Assembly: GCA_018715225.1 (NCBI GenBank)
Contig: DVMB01000038.1
Span: forward strand, 1 to 29,741
DNA: 29,741 bases
From: Candidatus Onthoplasma faecigallinarum
GTDB lineage: Bacteria; Bacillota; Clostridia; Christensenellales; UBA1242
Direction: 5' to 3'
This document shows positions 8,474-15,049 of the stretch, one piece after another. Each line of letters starts with the position of its first letter. Positions within the stretch are counted from its first letter, which is position 1. The position numbers were made by a program, and so were the translations under genes. Below the pieces are notes generated by a model. The model was not told where the DNA came from. It saw only the letters and a program-made list of their open reading frames with translations, and searched no databases.

Positions 8474-8529
8474 TTGAAATCCTGTTCGTGTTTTGTTAAA
8501 ATTGATAAAACTAAACTATGGAGGAAGAT

Positions 8530-8946
8530 ATGAATAATATAGCCATAGTGGGTGCGGACAATGACAAAATAAAACATTTTGCCCACTTGATAGCGGATAG
8601 AGTAGGTTATGAATTTATAGATTTTAATGAACATTTTGAAAATTATTTGTTGATAAATTATAATTTGCCAATTGATTTAGTCAACGAAGTCTTGGAGAAA
8701 AAAGAAACGCTACTAATTAAAAAAATTGCAAAAAAATCTAAAATTTTATTGTATATTGTAGATGATGCCTTCTTATCTAATCAAAATTATATGATTTTAA
8801 AAGATTTTTTTAAAATTTTTATATATGATAAGGGTAAATTTGAAATTGATCATGCAATACAGGATGTAATAAAGAAATATTGTAATTTATCCATTGAACA
8901 GAGTGAGATTGATATAAATGAAATCGTCAAAAGCATTAGGGGGTAA
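8530..8946 (+). CDS. shikimate-kinase-like protein lacking a P-loop
   Basis: A 138-residue protein. The ATG at 8530 was chosen because GGAGGA (8520-8525) is 4 nt upstream; an in-frame ATG at 8518 overlaps that site. The pattern follows a small nucleoside/shikimate kinase: strand IAIVG, helix HFAHLIADRVG, then YEFIDFNEHFE, which corresponds to the F-x-D of shikimate kinase, a charged helix (LEKKETLLIKKIAKK), and strand ILLYIV followed by KIFIYDKG. The P-loop position reads GADNDKI instead of GxxGxGK[ST], and the GGG motif is DDA, so ATP binding is probably lost. It sits just before transketolase, with 1 nt between stop and ATG, so the two are co-expressed. Role unknown; fold assignment is inference. 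Confidence 0.75.
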   Translation: MNNIAIVGADNDKIKHFAHLIADRVGYEFIDFNEHFENYLLINYNLPIDLVNEVLEKKETLLIKKIAKKSKILLYIVDDAFLSNQNYMILKDFFKIFIYDKGKFEIDHAIQDVIKKYCNLSIEQSEIDINEIVKSIRG

Positions 8947-8947
8947 A

Positions 8948-10840
8948 ATGAGAGAACAAGACGTGGCAAACGAACTAAAAATTTTAGCATTGGAGAGCAT
9001 AAATCATGCGGGCAGTGGGCATTCGGGTTCGGTGCTATCCTGTGGAGATATTTTATACACATTGTACACTAGGCATCTGTTGTCTTCGAATGTGGAAAAT
9101 AGACTTAGAGATAGGTTCGTGTTGAGCAACGGACATGCGTGTGCAATATTGTATGCAATATTGGCGGGGTTGAACTATTTTGATATAAAAGAGATGAAAA
9201 ATTTTAGAAGCTTTGGTGGGATGTTGACTGGGCATCCAGAGATAGAGATAAACGGAATCGATGCTGGCACTGGTCCGTTGGGTCAAGGGGTTGCCAACGC
9301 TGTAGGTATGGCTATTGCTGAGACAATCATGAATACTAGATTCAATGTAAATAATTACACATATTGCATGGCGGGTGATGGCTGTCTAGAAGAAGGAGTC
9401 GCCATGGAGGCATTGTCTATAGCGGGCTTGTATAGATTAAATAAATTTATATTATTATATGACAAAAATGATGTCACATTAGATGGGAAGTTGGACCTAT
9501 CTAGCACAGATGATATGGCAATGAAATTTAGGTCAATGAATTTTAATGTGATAGAGAGTGACGGCCACGATATAGAAAAAATTGATAACGCTATAACTCA
9601 AGCAAAAAAATCTGTAGATAAACCGACTGTAATAATATTTCATACAATTATAGGGAAAGATACTTCTCTTGCGGGCAGTAACAAAAGCCATGGCAAAGTG
9701 TTCGATATAAAAGAAATAGAAGAGTTGAAACAGAAATACAATATTGAAAAACCTTATCTGGACCTATCCGTTGAGGCAAAATCGATATTGAATGAAAAGT
9801 ATAATAAAATTATCAAACTATTTAATAAACGTGTTGAAAAATTTGAAAATCATATGCAAAATGATGAAAAAATTAAAAAAATCTATTTAAAATTTATAAA
9901 TAATAAATTTTCTTTTAAAGTAAAACACAGAGATGAAATAATGTCAACAAGAGAGGCAAACAACATTGTCTTAAATGAAATGAGCAAGTCGGTAGAGAAT
10001 TTAGTTATCCTATCTGCAGATCTCTCTTCTAGCACAAAAGTGAAGATAAACGATGGTGGGCAATATTCCTATTCAAATAGGTTGGGTAAAAACATTGCTT
10101 TGGGTATACGTGAACACGCGATGGGGGCGATTGCAAACGGCATAGCACTCTATGGTGGGTTCAACGTTATCACATCTACATTTTTGACTTTTAGCAACTA
10201 TATGCTTCCAGCGGTTAGAATGTCTGCCATTATGAAATTGCCCGTGCTTTTTGTGTTCACTCATTCTAGTATTTTTGATACACCTGATGGCATAACTCAT
10301 ATTCCAGTAGAACAGTTGGATCAGTTGAGGTTGATACCACATATGATACTATCTAGACCGTGCGATATGGAGGAATGTGTTGAGACGTACAAATGGTGGT
10401 TTGATTTTAGACGTCCAATATGTATGAGTTTGTCACGTTGTAATCTGCCTAGTTATCCTAGATATGAAGATATGGACAAGGGTGCATATATATTAAATCC
10501 TTGCAGGGCAGACATAAACATTATGGCGAGCGGTAGTGAGGTATGCATAGCGAACGAAGTGAAAGATATTTTAAAGGACAAAATAAAAGTAAATGTCATC
10601 AGCGTCACTAGTTTGGAAATATTTGATATGCAGAAAGCATACAAAAATAGATTGTTAAAAAAACCACTATTTGTGATTGAAAGTAGCACATGTGTAAACT
10701 ATCTAAAATATACTGACGAAGATCATATATTTAGCGTCCATGATTTTGGCAGATCAGGAGACGAAGCCAGCCTGAAAAAATATTATGGTTATACTGCTGA
10801 CTCTATTGCAAAAAAAATATTGAAAATATTAAAAAAATGA
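8948..10840 (+). CDS. tkt: transketolase
   Basis: A 630-residue single-chain transketolase, the thiamine-diphosphate enzyme that moves two-carbon units between pentose-phosphate-pathway sugars and supplies erythrose-4-phosphate and ribose-5-phosphate. Cofactor and active-site residues are visible: GHSG (His25), NGHA (His63), GHPE (His96), GTGPLGQG (107-114), the diphosphate-binding GDG (143-145) with Asn174, KSHGK (His248), GIREHAMG with the catalytic Glu389, and DGITHIPVEQL (447-457). The C-terminal domain is complete. Start at ATG 8948 with TAGGGGGT upstream; it follows the kinase-like gene by one base. Slightly shorter than the usual 650-670. No clear intrinsic terminator directly follows; a structured RNA region begins about 60 nt downstream. 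Confidence 0.95.
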   Translation: MREQDVANELKILALESINHAGSGHSGSVLSCGDILYTLYTRHLLSSNVENRLRDRFVLSNGHACAILYAILAGLNYFDIKEMKNFRSFGGMLTGHPEIEINGIDAGTGPLGQGVANAVGMAIAETIMNTRFNVNNYTYCMAGDGCLEEGVAMEALSIAGLYRLNKFILLYDKNDVTLDGKLDLSSTDDMAMKFRSMNFNVIESDGHDIEKIDNAITQAKKSVDKPTVIIFHTIIGKDTSLAGSNKSHGKVFDIKEIEELKQKYNIEKPYLDLSVEAKSILNEKYNKIIKLFNKRVEKFENHMQNDEKIKKIYLKFINNKFSFKVKHRDEIMSTREANNIVLNEMSKSVENLVILSADLSSSTKVKINDGGQYSYSNRLGKNIALGIREHAMGAIANGIALYGGFNVITSTFLTFSNYMLPAVRMSAIMKLPVLFVFTHSSIFDTPDGITHIPVEQLDQLRLIPHMILSRPCDMEECVETYKWWFDFRRPICMSLSRCNLPSYPRYEDMDKGAYILNPCRADINIMASGSEVCIANEVKDILKDKIKVNVISVTSLEIFDMQKAYKNRLLKKPLFVIESSTCVNYLKYTDEDHIFSVHDFGRSGDEASLKKYYGYTADSIAKKILKILKK

Positions 10841-10879
10841 AAATATGTGAATAATTTATTTAATTTTTCACAATATACA

Positions 10880-11027
10880 AGTGTAAGGGTTATCCTTACT
10901 TATAGAGAGATAGTTCTATGCTCTAAAAAAATTGTAATATTTGTTTTATGAAATTGATGAATTAATATTAATTCTTAAAACTTAGATGATTTACAGTTTC
11001 GAGTGTAAAAAACGTCTCTCTTTTTTA
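10880..11027 (+). ncRNA. candidate rod-shaped non-coding RNA (6S-like)
   Basis: The sequence can fold as an extended interrupted hairpin. AGAGAGA (10904-10910) pairs with TCTCTCT (11015-11021). A 10/11-nt internal loop follows, then CTC/GAG, then AAATTGTAA (10929-10937) with TTACAGTTT (10991-10999), then GTTTTATGAA (10943-10952) with TTCTTAAAAC (10972-10981; one mismatch). The 3' strand runs directly into TTTTTTATTT, like an intrinsic RNA end. A separate hairpin, GTAAGG/CCTTAC, lies at 10883-10898. A long irregular rod with a central bubble and U-rich end is the general form of 6S RNA, but it is short for 6S and no clear promoter was found. Strand is inferred from the U-tract. Confidence 0.35.
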
Positions 11028-11049
11028 TTTAAGGTCGTAGACAGAATAA

Positions 11050-11081
11050 AAAAATAGGTGCTGAACAAAACACCTATTTTT
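11050..11081. terminator. bidirectional terminator, end of rpsI
   Basis: AAAAATAGGTG (11050-11060) and CACCTATTTTT (11071-11081) form an 11-bp stem with a 10-nt loop. The run of A at 11047-11054 gives the U-tract on the minus strand, just past the rpsI stop at 11088. Confidence 0.85.
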
Positions 11082-11087
11082 ATAATA

Positions 11088-11603
11088 TTAACGTTTGCTA
11101 AATTGTGGTGCACGACGTGCTTTCTTCAAACCATATTTCTTACGTTCTTTCTTCCTAGCATCACGAGTTACGAAACCTGCTTTCTTTAGTTCAGGTCTAA
11201 GTTCAGGTCTAAACTCGATCAAAGCACGAGTGATTCCATGACGCAAAGCGCCAGCCTGACCAGTCTTTCCACCGCCATAGATATTTGCAACTATGTCAAC
11301 ATTTGCGAGTGTGTCAGTCAGCACTAAAGGTTGTTTTGCAATAGTTGTCAATGTGTCCATTTCAAAATATTGATCCAAAGGAAGACCATTGACAGTAATG
11401 TTACCAGTACCAGTGGTTATACGAACACGTGCTACTGAACATTTTCTTCTACCAGTTCCCAAAAATTCTTGAGCTTTTGCTTTAACTGCTTTTGATTTCG
11501 TAGCTTTGGTTGTAGTTTTAGTGGTTTTTGCTGTAGCAGTTTTTGTAGCAGTCTTAGTAGTGGTCTTTTTTGTTGTTTTAGTTTCTTTTATTTCTTCAGC
11601 CAT
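11088..11603 (-). CDS. rpsI: 30S ribosomal protein S9
   Basis: A 171-residue protein whose last ~125 residues are standard S9: GTGRRKCSVARVRI, GLPLDQYFEM, GGGKTGQAGALRHGI and the C-terminal tail KKARRAPQFSKR, which reaches the P-site tRNA in the ribosome. The first ~45 residues are an unusual Thr/Lys/Ala-rich extension (KTTKKTTTKTATKTATAKTT) not found in the ~130-residue family norm. It looks like an unstructured histone-H1-like tail. GGAGGT lies 9 nt before the ATG, which overlaps the rplM stop by one base (TAATG), so the pair is translationally coupled. Confidence 0.97.
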   Translation of the reverse strand: MAEEIKETKTTKKTTTKTATKTATAKTTKTTTKATKSKAVKAKAQEFLGTGRRKCSVARVRITTGTGNITVNGLPLDQYFEMDTLTTIAKQPLVLTDTLANVDIVANIYGGGKTGQAGALRHGITRALIEFRPELRPELKKAGFVTRDARKKERKKYGLKKARRAPQFSKR

Positions 11604-12040
11604 TAGTTGTTACCTCCGTTCCAGATTTCAGGTTTTTGTGCTTGGTTGTTATGCTCTGCACCTTTGTAGATATGAACATGTTTTGCCATAGTTCTTCCTA
11701 GACTATTTTTAGGAAGCATACCTTTTATAGCACGAAGTAGAGCAACATCGCTATGTTCTTTCATCATGGTCTTGTATTGAGTAAGGTGAAGACCTGATGG
11801 ATATCCTGAATAACGTTTAAAGTATTTTTGTTCTTCTTTTCTTCCTGTCAAAATTAATTTATCACTATTTAAAATAATTACATTATCTCCACAGTCCACA
11901 TTTGGTGTAAAAGTAGGTTTGTGCTTGCCACGAAGGATTTTGGCAGCTTCGCTAGCAACTCTACCTAGAGCCTTTCCTTCGGCATCTATTATATACCATT
12001 TCTTTTCAACTGTGGCAGGCTTTGCCATAATTGTTTTCAT
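11603..12040 (-). CDS. rplM: 50S ribosomal protein L13
   Basis: A 145-residue L13, an early-assembling large-subunit protein. Diagnostic stretches are KKWYIIDAEGKALGRVAS, AAKILRGKHKPTFTPNVDCGD, KYFKRYSGYPSGL, and the C-terminal MLPKNSLGRTM and VHIYKGAEHNNQAQKPE. The ATG at 12040 was chosen for the AAAGGAG located 6 nt upstream; a second ATG four codons on lacks a ribosome site. It forms the conserved rplM-rpsI operon. The 5' leader can form two hairpins and lies behind a strong promoter, matching the L13-leader type of autoregulation described in Firmicutes. Confidence 0.97.
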   Translation of the reverse strand: MKTIMAKPATVEKKWYIIDAEGKALGRVASEAAKILRGKHKPTFTPNVDCGDNVIILNSDKLILTGRKEEQKYFKRYSGYPSGLHLTQYKTMMKEHSDVALLRAIKGMLPKNSLGRTMAKHVHIYKGAEHNNQAQKPEIWNGGNN

Positions 12041-12066
12041 AATATTCTCCTTTAAAATTATTAGTG

Positions 12067-12132
12067 AATGCCATATTTCGCGTTCTGGCATTTTATTAAG
12101 ACGTCTTTACCGTGTGGAAGAAAAGACTCTTA
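12067..12132 (-). promoter_or_regulatory. probable L13 leader (autoregulatory mRNA structure)
   Basis: The rplM leader on the minus strand forms two hairpins. The first is AAGAGTCTTT with AAAGACGTCTT (plus 12122-12131 and 12098-12108; one bulged base) around a 13-nt loop. The second is AATGCCA with TGGCATT (12067-12073 and 12086-12092) around a 12-nt loop. Firmicutes rplM-rpsI operons are known to carry an L13-binding leader; assignment to that family is by position and form, not by a covariance match. Confidence 0.5.
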
Positions 12133-12149
12133 ATTAGCAATACCTTTAA

Positions 12150-12178
12150 AGTATATTAAATTAAGAAATATTTGTCAA
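12150..12178 (-). promoter_or_regulatory. rplM-rpsI promoter
   Basis: Minus strand TTGACA (12178-12173), 17 bp, TATACT (12155-12150). A near-consensus promoter as expected for ribosomal proteins, giving a leader of about 100 nt. Confidence 0.8.
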
Positions 12179-12217
12179 TAGTTTTTATTAATTTATTTTA
12201 CTATTCTAAAAATAAAA

Positions 12218-12246
12218 TTGACTTTTCGTGCGATACATGTTATTAT
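12218..12246 (+). promoter_or_regulatory. promoter of 12271 gene
   Basis: TTGACT (12218-12223), 17 bp, TATTAT (12241-12246), with TG one base before the -10. The same hexamers and spacing as the lipoprotein promoter at 1362-1390. Confidence 0.75.
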
Positions 12247-12270
12247 TGACAAAATTTCAATGGAGCACTT

Positions 12271-13272
12271 ATGTTATATCGTGATTTTAATGAACTAGAC
12301 AATGATTATATTACAATTTGGTCAAGACTATATTGTGGAGTTTCAATGGACGAAATAAAGAAATATATTCGTCCTCTAGCAGAATTGGGACAAGTTAATG
12401 CAGTTCAAAATTTTTATCTTTTAAGAGGCAAAGGAGAATTTATCCCCAAAGTCGAAAAACTTTTTGCTGCAGTTGATACGGCTAAAGATCTTATCCCAGA
12501 TGGAGAGGATTTAAGGTATAATGCTTCTATAAATGCTTTGAAAAATTTTCTAAATCAACCAAGTGATTTTGATATAAAATTGGCTAGATTCTACAGATAC
12601 GAAAGTTTTATCAACAACGATGAAGGTAATTCTGCTAGAGATAAATATATTGCTAATTTAGTGCGCAAATGGAAAAATCTAGCTGAAGTCGAACCTGACG
12701 AAAATTCTAAGGAAGAAGAGAAGGAAGAATACAAAGCAAGATTGACACTAGTTAGGTTAAAACTAAATGAGACAGAATTGATAGAGATGTACAATGAGAT
12801 CATGTCTATGGCGATTTCGGGTTGTGAATTGAACAAAGGATATCGTTCCAAGCCTCTTATAAGAAGGGAATTTGACCTTTTGCGTGCTTGTGGGGCATTC
12901 GCTTATTATTGGAGTTTGGGCTTAAAAAATAGACGTGATAGGTTGTCATATTTTGAATATCAACTGCATCATTCTCTAAAAGAAATCAAAAGAGCGATGA
13001 AAGAATATCCACATTCTGCATCTTATAAATATCTTTATGCCAAACATGTCCACACCATTATGGATACAAATATTTGTGATGCCAGCAAAGTGAAACTAAT
13101 TGATAAGATAAATATGAAAAAAATATTTGAAGAACTTGCTTCTCGAGGATTGAGTAAAACTTTGGTAGACTATATGTCTAAAGATAAAAACACGGAAAAA
13201 GAAAATAATTCCAATATTTCAAAACAAGAGGAAGAAATTTCTTTAAATACTCAAACAAATACTCAAGAGTAA
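12271..13272 (+). CDS. uncharacterised alpha-helical protein
   Basis: A 333-residue soluble protein, mostly helical and strongly charged, with no signal peptide or membrane segment. The opening region (YIRPLAELGQVNAVQNFYLL) looks like a Sel1/TPR-type helical hairpin, and residues 240-262 (KRAMKEYPHSASYKYLYAKHV) look like a second one, so a superhelical protein-binding scaffold is possible. The C-terminal ~30 residues are a polar Gln/Glu/Asn tail. ATG supported by GGAG 7 nt upstream and by its own strong promoter; a terminator follows. No catalytic motif and no family recognised. Confidence 0.85.
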   Translation: MLYRDFNELDNDYITIWSRLYCGVSMDEIKKYIRPLAELGQVNAVQNFYLLRGKGEFIPKVEKLFAAVDTAKDLIPDGEDLRYNASINALKNFLNQPSDFDIKLARFYRYESFINNDEGNSARDKYIANLVRKWKNLAEVEPDENSKEEEKEEYKARLTLVRLKLNETELIEMYNEIMSMAISGCELNKGYRSKPLIRREFDLLRACGAFAYYWSLGLKNRRDRLSYFEYQLHHSLKEIKRAMKEYPHSASYKYLYAKHVHTIMDTNICDASKVKLIDKINMKKIFEELASRGLSKTLVDYMSKDKNTEKENNSNISKQEEEISLNTQTNTQE

Positions 13273-13300
13273 AAATAACCAGATTACTGGTTATTTTTTT
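13271..13300. terminator. shared bidirectional terminator
   Basis: AAAAATAACCAG (13271-13282), loop ATTA, CTGGTTATTTTT (13287-13298) and further T. It overlaps the stop of the plus gene and lies 8 nt past the stop of the convergent minus gene. Confidence 0.85.
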
Positions 13301-13307
13301 TGTTGTC

Positions 13308-14024
13308 TTATTTTAATACTTTTTCCATGACACGAAGAGTGCTTTTGTCATCCTCGCTGATATCGTGTTTCATGAGTTCCTCTTTGATTTTTAATTTGAA
13401 TTGTTCTTTCTCTATCAGTGAACTATTTGCATTGAATGCATCAATGAGTTTTTGAAGGCTCGATTGAAATTTCTCTTTGTTTTTATCTGTTTTGTATGTG
13501 TCAATGATAATTTTAAATGAGGATACGGACAATTTGAATCTTTCATCAAAACTTAGTTCAGGTTCGTTTTCCATATTTGGTGCGACATATTTTTGTTGTT
13601 TAATTTGGTTGCGAATAACGATAATCTCCGCCACCGCACCCAAGACAGAGAAAACAATGTTCCATACGGTGTTGCTGATAAAAATAGTTCGTGCTTCTGC
13701 ATCAGTAGAGATTAAGTTGCAGACTTCTTGAAAAGCATTGCCAAATCCACTATTCAACACGGACATTGCCATGATGCTCTCTACAATCAGCATAGATAAT
13801 TCATTGAAAACAACTAGCCAAACGCATGTCCAAACATATGCAATCCAATTTAGTTTATAGAACTTTTTATATAAATTTAATGCACAAAAAGAGGTAACAG
13901 CAGCAATAATTGTGGACAAAAATCCCAGTTGATACAATAGTCCCCAGATGACACTGCCCACTAAACATACTGCGAGCGAGACCAAAAGGGCAATGGGTAA
14001 CGAATTAACTTTTTTCTTTTCCAT
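13308..14024 (-). CDS. four-helix membrane protein with cytoplasmic tail
   Basis: A 238-residue protein. Hydrophobic segments at about residues 9-28, 31-50, 57-80 and 115-138 predict four membrane helices with both ends inside. The C-terminal ~90 residues are charged and helical (LSFDERFKLSVSSFKIIIDTYK onward), probably cytoplasmic. The ATG has GGAG 6 nt upstream and a good promoter. No transporter, enzyme or known domain signature recognised. It is convergent with the helical-protein gene and shares its terminator. Confidence 0.82.
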   Translation of the reverse strand: MEKKKVNSLPIALLVSLAVCLVGSVIWGLLYQLGFLSTIIAAVTSFCALNLYKKFYKLNWIAYVWTCVWLVVFNELSMLIVESIMAMSVLNSGFGNAFQEVCNLISTDAEARTIFISNTVWNIVFSVLGAVAEIIVIRNQIKQQKYVAPNMENEPELSFDERFKLSVSSFKIIIDTYKTDKNKEKFQSSLQKLIDAFNANSSLIEKEQFKLKIKEELMKHDISEDDKSTLRVMEKVLK

Positions 14025-14042
14025 ATTTTCTCCATTTTAACT

Positions 14043-14071
14043 ATAATAGTAATAAATCTAAAATTTGTAAA
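14043..14071 (-). promoter_or_regulatory. promoter of four-helix membrane protein gene
   Basis: Minus strand TTTACA (14071-14066), 17 bp, TATTAT (14048-14043); leader about 12-18 nt with GGAG. Confidence 0.65.
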
Positions 14072-14242
14072 GTCCATCTAGAAAATAGTTTGATGTATTA
14101 TTTCTAAAGTATAATGGGAATATTAAAAAATATAATACCAAACAATAATCATAAATAGTAGTACTGGATATAAAAAATTATATATTTTTACTAAAATTTT
14201 TGAATTTACAATATGTATTTAGATTAGGTTTAATAACTGTGC

Positions 14243-14962
14243 TTACTGATACTCTACATTTAGCAAATAAAGAAAGTCGGGTTTTGCAGTGAAAGTGGAC
14301 TTGTAATCATCAAAAAGATGTTGTTTTAGAAAATTAAAATCAATCCTTTTTTCGCCAACATTTAGCATTGTGCCAACAATGTTTCGCACCATTTTGTACA
14401 AAAAACCGTTCCCAGTGATGTAAAATAGTAGATACATTCCCTTTTTTACGAGCTTAGCCTTATAAATTGTGCGTACGTTTGTTTCGACTTCGCTTCCGCT
14501 CGCTTTGAACCCTGAAAAATCATGCGTGCCTTTTAATTTCTTTATAAATTTTTTCATTAATTTGATGTCAATGGTTGGCGAGATTTTTAAAGCGTCTTTT
14601 AAGAGTGGCAAATCGACATTAGATATATACATCTTATATAGATAAGTTTTCTTTTTGGCGGAGAAGCGTGCGTGTAAATTGGTCTCAACTATATCTAAAA
14701 CTTTTATATCCTGAGGGAGTATGCCATTTAATGAATTCTTCAATTTGGTTTTGTCGATCATCTTTGTCGTGTCAAAATGCACGGGCTGAAGATAGGCTGA
14801 AACTTTTGCGTCCGTCCTGCCACTTGCTACGCAACTAATGTCCTCTTTTAATAAAATTTTCAGTGCATTTTCAAGAGTGCCCTGTATGGTTGTAGCGTTT
14901 TCCTGCTTTTGCCAGCCAGAAAAATTTGTCCCATCATATGTTATTTTCATCATGTATCTCAT
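14243..14962 (-). CDS. truA: tRNA pseudouridine(38-40) synthase TruA
   Basis: A 239-residue TruA, which isomerises uridines 38-40 in the tRNA anticodon arm. Visible features: ITYDGTNFSGWQKQ at 7-20, the catalytic-loop motif GRTDAKVSA with Asp51, ARFSAKKKTYLYKM, GTHDFSGFKASGSE and GNGFLYKMVRNIVGTML. Length is normal (about 240-260). The family motif is usually GRTDAGV[HS]A; here Gly is replaced by Lys, which is unusual. The ATG at 14962 was chosen because TATTAT ends 6 nt upstream with a TTGCAA 17 bp before it; the frame upstream would run into the divergent PFOR gene. No Shine-Dalgarno site, so likely leaderless. Confidence 0.93.
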   Translation of the reverse strand: MRYMMKITYDGTNFSGWQKQENATTIQGTLENALKILLKEDISCVASGRTDAKVSAYLQPVHFDTTKMIDKTKLKNSLNGILPQDIKVLDIVETNLHARFSAKKKTYLYKMYISNVDLPLLKDALKISPTIDIKLMKKFIKKLKGTHDFSGFKASGSEVETNVRTIYKAKLVKKGMYLLFYITGNGFLYKMVRNIVGTMLNVGEKRIDFNFLKQHLFDDYKSTFTAKPDFLYLLNVEYQ

Positions 14963-14968
14963 AAATAA

Positions 14969-14997
14969 ATAATAACTTATTTCAAAATTATTTGCAA
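14969..14997 (-). promoter_or_regulatory. truA promoter, leaderless
   Basis: Minus strand TTGCAA (14997-14992), 17 bp, TATTAT (14974-14969), then 6 nt and ATG at 14962. Confidence 0.6.
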
Positions 14998-15001
14998 ATG
15001 T

Positions 15002-15030
15002 TTGCTTTAATTTGAGACTTGTTTTATACT
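15002..15030 (+). promoter_or_regulatory. PFOR gene promoter
   Basis: TTGCTT (15002-15007), 17 bp, TATACT (15025-15030). Predicted start near 15037, with AAGGGG (15039-15044) in a very short leader. It lies back to back with the truA promoter. Confidence 0.65.
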
Positions 15031-15049
15031 TACATAAAAAGGGGAATGT

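Noticed and set aside
8461..8490. Terminator between the MBL-fold gene and the kinase-like gene
   Set aside because: AACAGG/CCTGTT is a 6-bp stem with a 14-nt loop and no proper U-tract; the four genes are better read as one operon.
11506..11691. Val-rich plus-strand frame over rpsI
   Set aside because: Mirror of the Lys/Thr repeat codons of the S9 tail; shadow frame.
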